Positions 24,210-38,018 of a stretch of DNA of 64,000 nucleotides are shown here, one piece after another. The notes below the pieces were generated by a model. The model was not told the origin of the DNA. It saw nothing but the letters and a program-made list of their open reading frames with translations, and did not search any database. The position numbers were made by a program, and so were the translations under genes. The stretch's first letter is position 1. Each line of letters starts with the position of its first letter. Origin of the DNA: Dipteronia dyeriana (Eukaryota > Streptophyta > Magnoliopsida > Sapindales > Sapindaceae); assembly GCA_032871835.1 (NCBI GenBank), contig CM065295.1, positions 65,345,687-65,409,686 of the forward strand. The letters are read 5' to 3'.

Positions 24210-26291
24210 CTACTTGGCTTTTCCATTGGCCACCTTAGCAGCAGAAGCACCAGTTGGGTTAAGCTCATCCCAAGCATCAATCCATGTGACCATGGCATCA
24301 GCCAGCTTGTCGAAGTAAGGATCTACCTTGCTGAGCTTTTCCTTGACCATTTTCGACAGTTCAATGTAGCACTTCTGGACAGTGGTGCAGTCTTTTGGAA
24401 GGCTCACAGATTGGAAAAATGGGATTATCTCTTCCTGCCAGAAGATGCCCTTGTACTCTTTTCTTAGGTTCACAAATGGGTTGCTTGCTTTGCTGTGGAA
24501 GATGTAAGGCAGACCTGTCTTCACTCCCAGTCCCAAATGGTCACATATCACCTGCAACAATCAATCACATTTAGATTTACTTCAATGAAACACAACCTAG
24601 TAATGGCTGCTATTAACATTACAAGAAAATGAAGAATGTGATTAAACCTTGATGCACCAGCCAGCCCACATATCATCGTAACGTCCGATTGGCTGACCAT
24701 CACCCATCAGACCGAAGTACATCGCAGGACCAATCAAGTCACGGTCAAATGCCAGATTCATACCACACATGGGGAACAGGGTCCCCTTAGGAATAGTCAA
24801 AACCGCATCCACAAACCTGATCAGTCAATAAACAGGTAAATTAGTATGTTGTTATTGAAAAAGAAATAGACAGACAGATTTAAAGTCTTCCTGTTCGTAA
24901 AGTAATCAGTAATTACATGCCTGGTGTTCCTCTCCATTGGCTTCACAAGCTGGGTAGGTGCATCATAGTCAGGAATGTTGAGCCAGAGGCCATGAGAAAC
25001 AGCAGTTGGAACACCCTCACGGAGACTGAAAGGGTATCCACGGACAAAATCTGCACCGTCTGCGAAAGGGTCGTAAAGGGTGTTGAAGAAAAAGGGAGTA
25101 GATGGGCAGAGGAGGTTCTTAATGTGCTGCTCGAGCGCATTGATTGGCTTGCCAGATGGATCCTTAGCAACCTATGCATCAATCATAATATTTCATTTTG
25201 GTGGTAAGAACTGAGAGTTTTAACAACAGGAAGTAAAATACAGTACTTTCTACTTGGCAATATTTTATAACATACAAAAAATTCAAAGCGTGTCAGAAAA
25301 ATGGCATTATAAGATTGTTGGGAGGAATTTCACTGCGAAGAGTAATAGTAAATTCTAACCCAGGACCCACACAACAGAAGATGAAAAACCCTTTCATTAA
25401 TAATTAATTATTTCATTAATAATTAATTAACACAACCGTGTGAATGTGATGACACCAGATGGTACAAAATCATATATTCCACAGCTGTAAATAATAACAT
25501 TACAAACAAATTATGCCATTCACAACAACATATTACCAGAATATATCAGACCAGATGCAACTTCAAATGTTAAAAATCTAATATTACAAATCTAATGTTA
25601 CACGAAATATTAGACGAAACTAGTACCGATGTCAGACTTCCAAATCTAATGTTATAGTGAAAAATTTGACACCCTATAGATGCTGAAACTCAAATTGCAG
25701 AGGCATAAACCCAAAGATCCCCAGATCGCACATTCCTCACGTATGAGATTCGATTTGGAATTTCAATTCTTTTTCACTCATACATATAAACAAACACATG
25801 GGAGACTATCTCCCTACGGTTTGCAAAACCCCAGAATACGAACACAACAGAAATCAAAATGGAAATCAAACGATGACCCATCAAGGCAGACGAGTAAAAA
25901 ATTATAAAAAATAAAAATAAAAATTGAGGCAAAATAGAGGACTTACAAAGCAGTCATCGTCAATGGTGAAGATGTACTTCTTCTTGGAGACCATGTAACC
26001 GAAGCAGCGACAAGCAGAGTCCTTGAAGGAAATGCAAGAGGCCTTGGGGCCGAGAATGCGGTTGATGTCGTTACGGTTGTAGAGCTCGTAGTCGAATCCT
26101 TCAGGGACTTTGATTGTCTTGGTGGGATCACCGTCTTGTACGATGATAAGATGATATGGCTGGAAAAAGGGCCTCCACATCTCGAGAAAATCAAGGTTCC
26201 TGATGGTGGGTATCACGATATCAAGCTCATCTTTCAAATGAGCCACTCCTCTAGGCATCGCTGCGGTTTGTGCTGCAGTTGCCGACTCCAT
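24210..26291 (-). CDS. RGP/UAM: UDP-arabinopyranose mutase / reversibly glycosylated polypeptide (4 exons)
   Basis: Exons are 25,947-26,291, 24,921-25,171, 24,648-24,816 and 24,210-24,551 (minus). They join in frame to 369 codons, or 368 aa, the usual family size. The enzyme interconverts UDP-arabinopyranose and UDP-arabinofuranose in the cytosol and at the Golgi surface, supplying arabinan and other wall polymers. Evidence includes the near-invariant [20 protein letters not shown], the IDDDCF motif (DDD at residues 111-113), and [11 protein letters not shown] with Arg159 and Arg166, equivalent to the two arginines known to be needed for reversible glycosylation and activity in rice UAM1. No membrane segment is seen. 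The second intron has a GC donor (AG|GCATGT) and an ordinary AG acceptor; the other introns are GT-AG. The start MESATAAQ was chosen because an in-frame upstream Met lies before the TATA-like box. The C-terminal tail ([13 protein letters not shown]) is poorly conserved in the family. The gene appears intact. Confidence 0.95.
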
Positions 26292-26316
26292 TGCTGCTGC
26301 TGCTGCTGCTGCTGTT
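26292..26316 (-). repeat. CAG trinucleotide repeat in the 5' leader
   Basis: On the coding strand the leader just before the ATG is CAACAGCAGCAGCAGCAGCA, ending three bases before the start. Length variation here would change the leader but not the protein. Confidence 0.8.
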
Positions 26317-26345
26317 GAGCATTGAGAATTGAGAATTGAGAGGGA

Positions 26346-26358
26346 ATATATATATATA
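26346..26358 (-). promoter_or_regulatory. TATA-like box of the UAM/RGP gene
   Basis: CTATATATATATTCC on the coding strand lies about 55-67 bases upstream of the ATG. Transcription would start roughly 30 bases downstream and give a short leader containing the CAG repeat. Confidence 0.55.
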
Positions 26359-26399
26359 GGCATACAGGAGAGGTGGCACGTGCGAAAGCGAGAAGGGCG

Positions 26400-27560
26400 G
26401 CACGAGTGGTGGAGTTGATGAGGAAACGTGTCCGAAAAACGCAGGGGAAATAAAATTCGTATCGAAATCAAATTCAAATGAGATGCCTACGTTGGTGGGG
26501 ATCTGTTCAGATTCAATTCACCAAACAAAAACCCGACTATTCAGGGAACGTCACCCACTTTACTAGAATGAAGCTTTATAAATTAAGTTATTGCTACGTT
26601 ATTAAGGTTTACGTTATATGTGCTGATCTACACTTTGCTTGTCCCAAACCCCAATGCTCCTCTTCTAATTAAATATATTCATTCATATCAATATTTGAAT
26701 CCAATTTTATTGTTTTTGGATCAAATTCTACTTCGTTACGAAGGTGGTACTGTCAATTTTATAAATTGATATTTCAGTAAGATTAATTTTCTACTTTCAT
26801 TTTACCGTGTAATATCACATATCCTACCTATTTAACATCTTGCATTCTTACTTGTAAAATAAAAATCCAATTTTCATACCCATATTTTGTTTAAAAACTT
26901 TGTTATAAAGATAATCCCAAATATAAGTACTAAAATGGACAAATAACTTATTCAAAATACCAACATTTATTAAACTCTAATTCTATTTTAAATATTCATT
27001 TTTCATTCCTTTTGCTTTTCTTTATCTTCGAGTCCTCTTCACACTACTTATAAATCTCATCATCAACTCCAATATGAACCATAACAATTAGAGTCGAGGA
27101 TAACACGCATTTACAAGCCCACCTAATTATATCGTCTCCATGCATTCTCTTAGGATACTCATGTGAGCTTGTTCGTTTTGTCCACAAAGTTGAATTCGAA
27201 ATTATTATTTTTTTTTGGAAAGAAAAAAAAAACTGAAACGATTATTTAATTTGGATATGATTTTTTTTTTTTTTGTCTGAAAAAATCACAACTCAAAATA
27301 TAAGTATTAATTGTCAAAACACTCTAGTAAATATTTTTTTTCAAAATTCTAAAAATGTTTATATAACTTCATAGGGTTTTAGAAACGCGGTGAGATAAAT
27401 GAATGTAATAATAAGGTATGTAAATATATATTTATTTTCATGAGGATATTATTGTCATTTAATTGGGTGTTTATAATAATTGTTTAATTTTAAAATTTTA
27501 ATGGTGTGTGTATTTATAATTTATGTATGTAAATCATATTTTTTTGGTGATAATATACAT
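26400..27560. other. Upstream region of UAM/RGP and AT-rich intergenic DNA
   Basis: The proximal 100 bp are GC-rich and promoter-like. Beyond that the sequence is AT-rich with homopolymer runs (for example around 27,215 and 27,260), and no gene or defined element was recognised. Confidence 0.4.
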
Positions 27561-27564
27561 TCTA

Positions 27565-27777
27565 AAGTTGATTATATATATGTATATATATATTCATTTT
27601 TCTATTCTTGTCCATCGATGGAATTATATAAGCATATTGAATGTGGGTCGCTCATTTATGAAAGAGTTTTGACAAGTGTATACATGCCAAGTCAAAGTAT
27701 GTAAAATGAGTTATTTACATTCAATGTCCTTATATAATTTCATCGGTATACACTTATATATATATATACCAAAAATA
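27565..27777. mobile_element. Hairpin MITE in (TA)n, copy 1
   Basis: Left arm GATGGAATTATATAAGCATA (from about 27,618) and right arm ending CCTTATATAATTTCATC (about 27,744) are inverse complements over roughly 45 bp. (TA)n tracts lie on both outer sides. A related sequence occurs in opposite orientation at 56,713-56,868. No coding capacity. Confidence 0.7.
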
Positions 27778-29258
27778 TATATGCGATAAAAACCTTTTTG
27801 ACGTGATCACATAAATTCATATGTGATCACATTAGAATTTAGGTCTTGTTTTATCGTAGTCACATTTAATTTATATACAATAACATTACAGTAATGATAC
27901 ACATTCTATTTAAAATTCTATATATTTTTATCCCAACACATGTGTCACATGTCAAATAATAAACAGATACATATTGTATGTAAGATAAAACATCATTAAT
28001 ATGTATCCATTCACAATTTGATACCTCACATACCATATGTGTTTGTATAAAAAAAGATAGGATTTTAAATGAGATATTTAAATATATGGAATCACATGCT
28101 ACTCGTATGTAACAATATTCCACTGTACTGTATTCCGGTGTTCTATATATATAATAATAATAATATATATGTTACATGAAGGGGCGTTTGTCTAACATAT
28201 CAGAGATCTAATAAAGTCAAAACGTAGTGTGTGGGAGGGTAGTGCTAGTATGATGGAATTTACAAGTAACAAATTAATGGTTTCCAACCTAACTTAAAGG
28301 GACGAAGAAATTTTATTTTATTTTAAGTAAAGAATTCTTTCTCAAATTTGAAGAAATGTAGACTGTTAATGAATCTGCCTAATTATTAATTTATTAGGGT
28401 TAATTGTGCACTCACAAAGTCTCGCTTTTGGTTGGCACAATTTTATGCAACCTTTGCTTTTATTACACACGAATTACTCCTCAAATCTGTTGACTGATGT
28501 TATGGCTTAAGGGTGGAAGGGTGATTCTGACTTCTTCTGTGTGATCGTAAAAGAAATTTTTATTGGCTGTGTTATAGAACCTATAAATATGATTTACACG
28601 TTTATTTTATAAGTAATATTTATATCAATAATTTAAAAATTAAATCAATACTATAGCACTTGTTTTAATTTTAGTACAAATTAAGAAATGAATTATTATT
28701 TTTAATCAAAAAAGTTTAAGTTATTGATTTTCTTCTTCCAACGGCCAGCGATTCTCTTCTTCCTATCATTCCTCCAATTTCTCCGTCGACTTCATCTCTC
28801 CTACCATCATCTCCTCCAACTTCTCATTATGCAAGTATATCAGATTATCAGTTGCTTTTTTTTTTAACTTCTATGATATGCTTGTCCTTCTGTGATATAA
28901 TAAATTTATTTGTGAGTTGTGATTAAAATATCTTATATTATTCTGTTATTGAAGTGTGTTTGAAGCACACTTAAAACATATACATGCTTAATGAAACATG
29001 TACATATATTGTTGTTTCGTGCTGCCCTATTTTTCTAGTTGTGTCTTGCTCTGTTTTTTGTTTTGTTTCTCTATTCGCTTGATGCGTTCTGTTCTCTACT
29101 GGGTTGGGACCGTTTGGTTGCCTTCTTTTTGCTTTGTTATGTAATCGCCTATCCTATATGGTGTTGCTTTGGCATTATTTCCCTTTCAATGAATCATTAT
29201 AGTTCATATATTTTGTTGACTGTTTCTTTAATAGGACAGTGTTTTTTTAATAGAACCG
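27778..29258. other. AT-rich intergenic DNA, no gene seen
   Basis: There are no conserved coding frames. A short GC-richer patch with CTTCTTCC/CTCC words lies at 28,730-28,830. From about 29,259 the sequence may be the far end of an older LTR (see the copia remnant at 41,035-43,080). Confidence 0.35.
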
Positions 29259-29304
29259 TGTTGAATCAGTTTTTAAGTCTTATGTAATGGTTGTGCATGC
29301 ATCA

Positions 29305-29692
29305 TGTTTGAACCACTCTCACCAACGTTTAGAGACTCATTCACTTTTCGATATGCTCCTGTTTGAACCACTCTCATCAACGTTTAGAGACTCCTTCACT
29401 TTACGATGTGCTCCTGTCTGAACCACTCGATCTTCCGCTATCTCCTAGAACTGGTAACTGTGTGTGGACGCGTCACGATCTCAGGAACTTGAATGGAGGA
29501 TGTAGAGAATTAAAGAAACTCATTCTTCTATGTGTTTCAAAAACACAAAAAACATGAAACAAGATATATCTATATCTCACGCCTGCTTCCTTTTCCACAA
29601 ATATATATATATATATATATAAGTTTCAATGTGTAACCTTTGCACACAGTTTTTCCATATATATATATCAATCTTTCTCCTCCACTTCCGTG

Positions 29693-29742
<50 letters not shown>

Positions 29743-31189
29743 TGTGTATCAAGTATTTGCATCCTATGCAAATATTTCTTTTGATTAATGTTTCATGTGC
29801 ACACCAATTTGCATCCAATGTAATATCTTGTGTTATTAATTGATATATATCTTTTAATTATCCTTTTTAAATATATCTAATATATTAAAAGTGATAATAA
29901 ATTTTAAATTTAAACTTAAATTCAAATACTTAGATAAATGATTTAGTAAAAATAAAATAATCCTATTATTTTATCTTCACCTAAATCCATATATCAACTA
30001 ACACCTCCAATTAATAGTTAATTAATAATTAATAATTATCAATATAATTAAATAATCTAATTATTTAATTAATTTAACTATTAACATTCATTAATTAAAT
30101 AATCTCATTATTCAATTAATTCCCGAATAAATACAATTAATTGGACAATCCAATTAATTAACCGTGACCCTTGTTACCTAAATCGATCGGGCTAGCAAAT
30201 GACCTAATGGACCCACAATATTTTGAGCTCCAAATCCTCGAAATCATTAATTAAACTCTTTATTTAATATTCTTTGATTATTAACTCCGGTGTTATTCCA
30301 CTAAAAACCTGAAGCTGCACTCTCTCAAATGTAGACTCTTTTACACAGACCTATACAACTCGGTGTCCATCGATATAGCTATTACACATGGTGTGATCCT
30401 CCACAATAGTTCATAATTAGAGATGGGTCATAATGTCCGTTATACCTCTCTAATTACATATATCCTTTAAGTACCATTGATTTTCTAATGGATAATAAAT
30501 CCTATTTCCTCACGGAATTAGGAGAGCGCTCATATTGTCCAAGCCCCGAATCAACCCTTAAGGGAACTATCGTCTACTTCTCACAAGAAGGAGTGGATTC
30601 CACTATTATGTACAAACCTTCCCAACCACAAGCCAAACCGCAATCCCAACATACGGAGCATATTGATCGGGAACTACATCCGACCTAACCCATGGTATAT
30701 CAAAGACCACGATTTAACCTGAAGGAGTCGATAAGACACTCAGGATTAAGATCACCCATATATAGCCATCATTAGTTGATATATATCAATCTCATCGGTA
30801 AATGGATCTTAGTGAGAGATTCATATAGATCATGGCCCAGTCCTATATGATCACATCATACAAGGTGCCTCCATTCTCATATCTCATATGAATGATTCAG
30901 GATAGAATCACCATACATTACAGAATGGATCGTAGCTATAGATTAACCACAAATAAAGTACCCAACATTATTTGTTATATATGGACTCTTTAGATTGCAC
31001 GTCTCTTAATGTATCCATCTGTATATGACACTCATATACACAGTTTGAGATTACATCCGGCAATCTTGGATGTTAAATATATGCACAAGTTATAAAATAA
31101 ACAACACAACAATAATGAATTGAACTTTTCCTTTTATTTAGTTAATAAATCCATTTACAAATTACATCTTTAGGGTATAAACCCCAACA
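29305..31189 (-). repeat. 3' LTR of the copia element (1.9 kb)
   Basis: It matches the 5' LTR over most of its length, including the GATCTCAGGAACTTGAATGG zone, the (TA)n tracts and the GGTGTGATCC zone. Its outer end starts with two ~52-bp repeats containing TTTGAACCACTCTCA and lacks the ~170 bp that begin the 5' LTR at 36,637. A frame of 66 codons at 30,488 is shared with the other LTR and is not a gene. Confidence 0.85.
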
Positions 31190-31356
31190 ATCTCCCACTT
31201 GCACTAAAGCATGTGAGGCATGTCTCGTAACCCTAGACCATCTAGGTGACTTGAAAAAACTTTAGCCGGTAAGGTCTTTGTAAATGGATCAACATGATTG
31301 TCTTGTGAGGCTATCTTTGTGACTATCACATCTCCTCTCTACATTATCTCTCTAAT

Positions 31357-34300
31357 GTGATGCTACTTTCTCTCTATATGCTTCCTTCTTTTGTGGCTTC
31401 TTGGTTCTTTGGAATTAGCCACAGCACCACTGTTATCACAATAAAGTGTGATGGGCATATCCAAATCTGGAACAACTTCCATATCACTCAAGAACTTATG
31501 GAGCCAAACAGTCTCTTTAGTAGCTTCATACGCGGCTACATATTCGGCTTCCATGGTAGAGTCAGCAATGCAAGATTGCTTGATACTTCTCCACACAATG
31601 GCTCCACCACCTAGGGTGAATACTGATCTAGATGTGGATTTCCTAGAATCCCTGTCTGACTGAAAATCAGAATCCGTGTATCCTAACAGGATCAAATCCT
31701 ACCCGGAATACACTAGTATGTCTCTCGTTCTCCGAAGATACTTGAAAATTATCTTGACAACAACCCAATGATCCAATCCTGGGTTGGAGTGGTATCTGCT
31801 GACTACTCCCACTGCATAGCAGATGTCCGGTCTCGTGCATAACATAGCATACATGAGACTACCTACTACCGATGCATAGGGTATACGTCTCATATCCTCA
31901 ACTTCTTGAGGTATCTTAAGACACTGTTCCTTAGACAAGTGAATTCCATGTCTAGAAGGTAAATTACCTTTCTTGGAGTTTTGCATCGAAAATCGCACAA
32001 GAATCTTGTCGACATATGATGCCTGAGACATTGCTATAAGTTTGTTCTTACGATCCCTTATAAGTTGGATCCCTAGAACATAACTCACATCTCCCAAATC
32101 TTCCATTTGGAATTGGCTAGCCAGTCAGCCCTTTACATCAGACAACACTCCCACATCATTCCCAATGAGTAGGATATCATCTACGTATAGGACCAAGAAA
32201 ACTACTTTCTTATCAACGTTCTGCTCGAAGCTATAGGTTTTGATCACATCATCAAACCTAATAATCCAAGATCTAGATGCTTACTTAAGTCCATAGATGG
32301 ACCTTTGCAACTTGCAAACCTTTTACTCTTGATCTGGAGACACGAATCCCTCTGGTTGCATCATATAGATGCTTTCATCATGATTGTCATTCAAGAATGC
32401 AATATTTACGTCCATTTGCCAAATTTCATAATCGAAATAGACAGCAATAGATAAGAGAATCCTAATAGACTTAAACATGGTTACTCGCGAGAATGTCTCT
32501 TCATAATCGACCCCCTGTTTCTGGGTATAACCCTTGGCCACTAGCCTTACCTTTGAAGGTCTCTACCTTCTCATCTACTCCTCTCTTTCTCTTGTAGATC
32601 CACTTACACCCTATGGGTTTTACCCTATCCGGTAAGTCTATAAGATCTTAGACTGAGTTAGAGTACATGGACTCCATCTCGAGATTCATGGCTCTAAGTC
32701 ATTCCTCTTTATCAGGATCTTCCATTGCATTCTTAAATGTCAATGGATCATCAACACTATCAGCAGAGACAACACATTGTCCCTCACCTATACCTAAACA
32801 GCGTTCAGGTTGTCTCACAACCCTCTCACTACGTCTAGGTAGTAGTGTATCCTGATCAGGAACCATCTGACTCTCAGATGTTTATGGATCAACAACACTT
32901 GTTGATGAAGCACTAGTCTCACCAGGCTCCAACTCATTCAATACAATCTTAGAATGAGGTTTATGATCACTAATATAATTCTCCTCAAGAAACGTTGCAT
33001 TTGTCGATACAAATACTTTGTTATCTTCAAGACTATAGATGTGTCCACCTCTGGTCTTCTTAAAGTATCCTACAAACAGGCAGACCATAGACTTGGAGTC
33101 TAGCTTTCTACTTCTGTTCTTTAGAACGTGTGTTGGATACCCCCATATGCGGAAATGTCGTAAACTAGTTTTACGACCATTCCACAACTCTAAAAGAGTC
33201 TTAGGAACAGATTTGGATGTCACCACATTCAAAATGTATGTCGTTGTTTGTAACGCATATCTCTAGAAGGAATTTGGTAATGATGAGAAACTAATCATAG
33301 ATCTCACCATTTCCATTAAAGTTCTATTTCTCCTATCCGCTACACCATTTTACTGAGGTGTACCGAGAGTTGTGAGTTGGGAAACTATCCCATGCTCGAC
33401 CATGAAGTCTTTAACCTCTTGGTCAACGTACTCACCTCCACGATCTGATCGTAGTGACTTGATAGTCCTACCTAATTGATTCTCAACTTCAGCTCAGAAT
33501 TCTTTTCTTTGAACATTTCAAATGTTTCTGACTTCCGTTGTATTAGGTAGACGTATCTATATCTTGAGTAGTCATCTATAAAGGTGACATAATACTCATA
33601 ACCTCATTTAGCTTTAACATTCATCGATCCACAGACGTCTGTATGTATAAGCTCTAGCGGTTCTTTAGCTATAAGCCATTTTCCAGTAAAAGGTCTCTTA
33701 GTCATCTTACCTTCCAAACAAGATTCGCAGACATGTAAGGTACCAACCTTTGACTCGCTTAAAAGTCTGCTTTTTACTAGTCTGTCTATCCGGTCAAGGT
33801 TGATATGACCAAGCCTTAGATGCTAGAGATACGTGTCATTATTTGGAGAAATATTATGTCGTTTAGTTTTTGGTTTTTCAACCTTAAACATTTCGGTGTT
33901 GAGTAGTGTAGTATATATTAACGGTTTTAACACATACAAATTGTTTTCATTAATTCCCGAAAAAATATTCAGACCATTCTTTCCAATAATAACAGACTTA
34001 TTATTAAAAGAAACATAATATTTTTGTTCTAACAGCCTAGAAACGGAAATCAAATTCCATGTAAATCCAAGAATATAAAATACATTGTCCAACAATATAT
34101 AATTATTACAAAAACGTAATCTAATTACGTCCACTGCTCGTACCGACACGACATCCCCTGACCCCACACGTATTGAGAAGCCTTGCTCCTCTAGTTGTGT
34201 CCAAGAATTAGTCCATTGTAAAGAAGAACAAACATAGTTAATGGCCCCCGAATCAACTATCCAGGGTGAAGAATCATCTTCCACTAAACACGACTCAAGA

Positions 34301-35100
34301 ATAAGTAAATCATATTTACTTTTCTTGGACTTCTTTTTGCTTTGGGCTTTCTTGGGTTTGGGCTTACCATTTGCTTTCCCAGTAGACCTCTTCCTCTTCT
34401 TATTATTGGAGGAAGATGGTTCGGCAACATTTGTCTTGTCGGTCTTGCCCTTGTTGTTCTTAGTCAAGGACTCAAAGGTAGTGAGCTCATTGAGCAACTG
34501 TGTGAGATTGAACCTTAACTTGTTCATCTCGTAGTTACTCTTAAACCGATTGAAACTCTTCGAAAGAGTCGTTAGTATGATGCTCACTTGACTGGGTTCG
34601 TCAATGACCCCACCATTGACTTATGCCTTGTTGAAGTAGGATATCATGCTTAGGTCATGTTCCCGAATTGATGTATCATCCATCATGTAAGCGAGCATAG
34701 CGGAACGAACAGCTTCGTGTCACTTTTGCTCGGAGAGCTGCCCAAACATAACTTGCAATGACTCCATGATTTTGAATGCTAAAGTCACTGCTTCATGCTT
34801 TGTGACAAGCACGTCTGTCATTGAAGCCAACAGATATGTTCAGGCCTTCTCATCAGATAAGACTCATCGCTCATATGCCTCACGAATAGTTTGTGTGGTA
34901 TTGGCAGCAGATACTAGAGGACATTCCTCCGTAAGCACAAACTTGAGGTCTTTGGTGACCAATATTGCATTAATGTTAAGTTTCCACTTAGTGTAGTTAT
35001 CACTAGTTAATTTGTCGTTTGCGAGAATTTTAAGTAATGCATAAGACATTATTGCTGAAATAAATAAAACATTCATTCAATCATTGATTTAAAACAAGTG
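31357..35100 (-). pseudogene. Copia gag-pol polyprotein, broken
   Basis: Reading downwards on the minus strand: gag (NYTKWKLNINAILV, 34,864-35,076), a Lys-rich linker, protease WIVDSGAINYV (about 34,220-34,265), and a gag-pre-integrase segment with HLRLGH and CESCLEGK zinc-binding residues (about 33,720-33,830). Integrase is marked by HTDVCGSM and LRSDRGGEYV. Reverse transcriptase has QMDVNIAFLN and LYVDDILLIGND (about 32,160-32,200), and RNase H ends with DSTMEAEYVA and LYCDNSGA (31,363-31,695). Many stops are present, for example after FSTNDTYL-like residues at 33,823, in WADRRN-like integrase, and after DPDQE at 32,323. The protein cannot be made as one chain. Confidence 0.92.
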
Positions 35101-36616
35101 CGAGTGCTTTGGCATAAATTTAAACATGATGCATGAACATGTTTAACGAACTAGAACTACCCTAAAACTAGTTGCTATACCACGACAATCCAACATACCA
35201 CAAAGAAATGCCACCTTATGGTCGGTCGAGTCTTTGCATGTTGGACCGAGACATTCTCAATCGAATGATATTCTAGAATAACTCTTATTCCATATCATTC
35301 AACCATCATTCATCCAGTCAGGTTTTTAATTAACAAACTTAATCAAAACCTTTGTGAGTGTAACCCACCATTTCATATCTCACGAGCTTAACTCGAGAAT
35401 TGTCGTCTTAGGGTTGGTCAATCCCAAAATACCCATAGAAATCCTATCCGTTAGGAAGTCAACCTTAGTATTGACCTTTGTGGAAACCCTCCTTAGAGAG
35501 GACGAAAACAAAGTCGTCAGGAGGCCCCACTCGGCTCTCGCGGTGTTGAACTAATGATGGAGACTGCGGAATATATATGTCATATATCCATCTCCCACCT
35601 ACTATTTTAAAATTAGGGTTTTCTATTAACCGTTAATACACCTAAATTCTACAGGATTAAACGACTACCTTTAACCAAGTTATCTAGCTCATTAACTAAT
35701 TAGAAACAAATTCTAATTAACTAATAAATTATTAATGATTTTTAACAATTAAAAATCTAATCTATTAGTGAATAATCTAAGCTTTTGTAAACTATTTACT
35801 AAGATCATATTATTATGTTAGTGTTTACCATGTTTTAACTATTAAAACTCTAACACTTTATTCGGTTCATTTATTATTAAGTAATTAATCATATTAATCA
35901 TATTAATCTCAATTACAATAAATGACCATATTAATCTAACTTAATAAACTCTTTAATAACTAGATTAATATTAATGAGAATTACCAAGTTTTCTAACCAT
36001 TAAAAACTAATCTCATTATTCATAGTCAATTATGTATATTGCTCATTTTAATCATATTAAAAAAATACATAAATTATTAGACTATGATGCATGTATGACA
36101 TATCAAATATATTTGTGTAGGTATATCTAATCTAAATGACATACGTATGCATGACAATACTTTTATCATCACATAATATAAAGCATACATGAATTGACCG
36201 AGTACTGTGGATTATTTAACCTAAAAAATTGGAATCTAAAATTACAAAAAATTTCACAAGGCATTCCTTAGTCTTCTAGTAACTTCAGATATCTTACAGT
36301 CTCTTCAGGTCACTCCGATTCATCTCATGAATCCTTTTTCGCGGTTTTTCCAGGTTTTCAATTTAGTTTACAATTTTTTTTTTTACAATAATTTAACTAG
36401 TAAAAAAAATATAATAATAAAAAAAAAAATATTATAATAATAATAATAATAATATACAACCCATAAACCCTAAATCCACAGTACCATAAAAATTTACGAT
36501 CAACCATGTTTAAATTAAACAATTTAATTATAAACATTTATACAATCATAAAGATGGTGCCTACACATTCATACATTCAGGAGCATCGAAAACAATTTCC
36601 GGTTCCGAAAAATAAA

Positions 36617-36630
36617 TTGGCTCTTATACC
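36617..36630 (-). other. Primer-binding site of the copia element
   Basis: TTGGTATAAGAGCC on the minus strand differs by one base (A for C) from the usual TGGTATCAGAGCC complementary to initiator Met-tRNA. Confidence 0.75.
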
Positions 36631-37086
36631 AATTGTTGAAACCTCGTTCACCGGTCAAGCAGCAGAACTAGGTTTTAAAATTTTTAATACAGATCATAAG
36701 CTGTATCTGGAACCAGTGAACTTGGGATCGTAATTATTTTTCGGAACTAATACATACAATATGTAAACACAGGAAATTGTAATCGATAAAATCAGAAGAA
36801 GAAAATCTTACCAACGTTTGGAGGCTCCTTCACTTTTCGATATGCTCCTGTTTGAACCACTCTCACCAAAGTTTGGAGACTTCTTCACTTTACGATGTGC
36901 TCCTGTCTGAACCATTCGATCTTCCTCGCTATCTCTCAGAACTGATAACTGCGTGTGGAAGAGTCACGATCTCAGGAACTTGAATGGAAGATGTAGAGAA
37001 TCGAAGAAATTCTTTCTTCTATGTGTTTCAAAACATAAAAAACATGAAACAATATATATCTATATCTCACGCCTGCTTCCTTTTCC

Positions 37087-37132
<46 letters not shown>

Positions 37133-37197
37133 TTGTGTTTTTTTGTTGTGAACCACGCCCACAAGAAGAAAATTCTATATATATACAAGTTTCAATG

Positions 37198-37424
37198 TGC
37201 AAAATTTGCCCAGAGTTTTTCTTTAAAAAAAATAACGTTTGACCAAAAACAAAAATAAAAGATTTTGTCAAAACATATATATATATCAATCTTTCTCCTG
37301 CACCTCGTCTGCTCTTGCTTTTTCAAAAAAAAAATATATATATATATATATATATGTTTTTGTGAACCACGCCCACAAGAAGAAAATTATATATATATGT
37401 TTTTGTGAACCACGCCCACAAGAA

Positions 37425-37492
<68 letters not shown>

Positions 37493-37600
37493 TTTAATGT
37501 GCAATAATTTGCCCACAGTTTTTCTTTAAAAAAAAAACGTTTGACAAAATAAAAAAAAAACTGATTCTTTTTTGTGTTTTATTTTTGTTTTTGATTTTGT

Positions 37601-37632
<32 letters not shown>

Positions 37633-37970
37633 CAATCTTTCTCCTGCACTACCGTGTTATATATATATAATAGTAGAAATAGTGAAATATGTCATCTTTT
37701 TTTTATGTGTGTTGTAATGATGTCACCGTTTTAATAACTTAAGTTGTGCAAAATTTGCCCAGAGTTTTTCTTTAAAAAAAATAACGTTTGACCAAAAACA
37801 AAAATAAAAGATTTTGTCAAAACATATATATATATCAATCTTTCTCCTGCACCTCGTCTGCTCTTGCTTTTTCAAAAAAAAAAAAATATATATATATATA
37901 TGTTTTTGTGAACCACGCCCACAAGAAGAAAATTATATATATATGTTTTTGTGAACCACGCCCACTAGAA

Positions 37971-38018
<48 letters not shown>

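Noticed and set aside
24917..25207. 96-codon plus-strand frame (and the 79-codon minus frame) over the UAM/RGP gene
   Set aside because: Shadow frames of exon 2 of the minus-strand gene. The true reading frame is fixed by conserved UAM residues.
29570..29843. Proteins rich in IYIYIYIY on both strands, also at 36,953-38,033
   Set aside because: These are translations of (TA)n microsatellites, readable in several frames on both strands.
30488..30688. 66-codon frame repeated almost unchanged at 40,340-40,627, suggestive of a conserved small protein
   Set aside because: Both copies lie in the two LTRs of one copia element, so similarity is explained by LTR duplication. No start context or known family.
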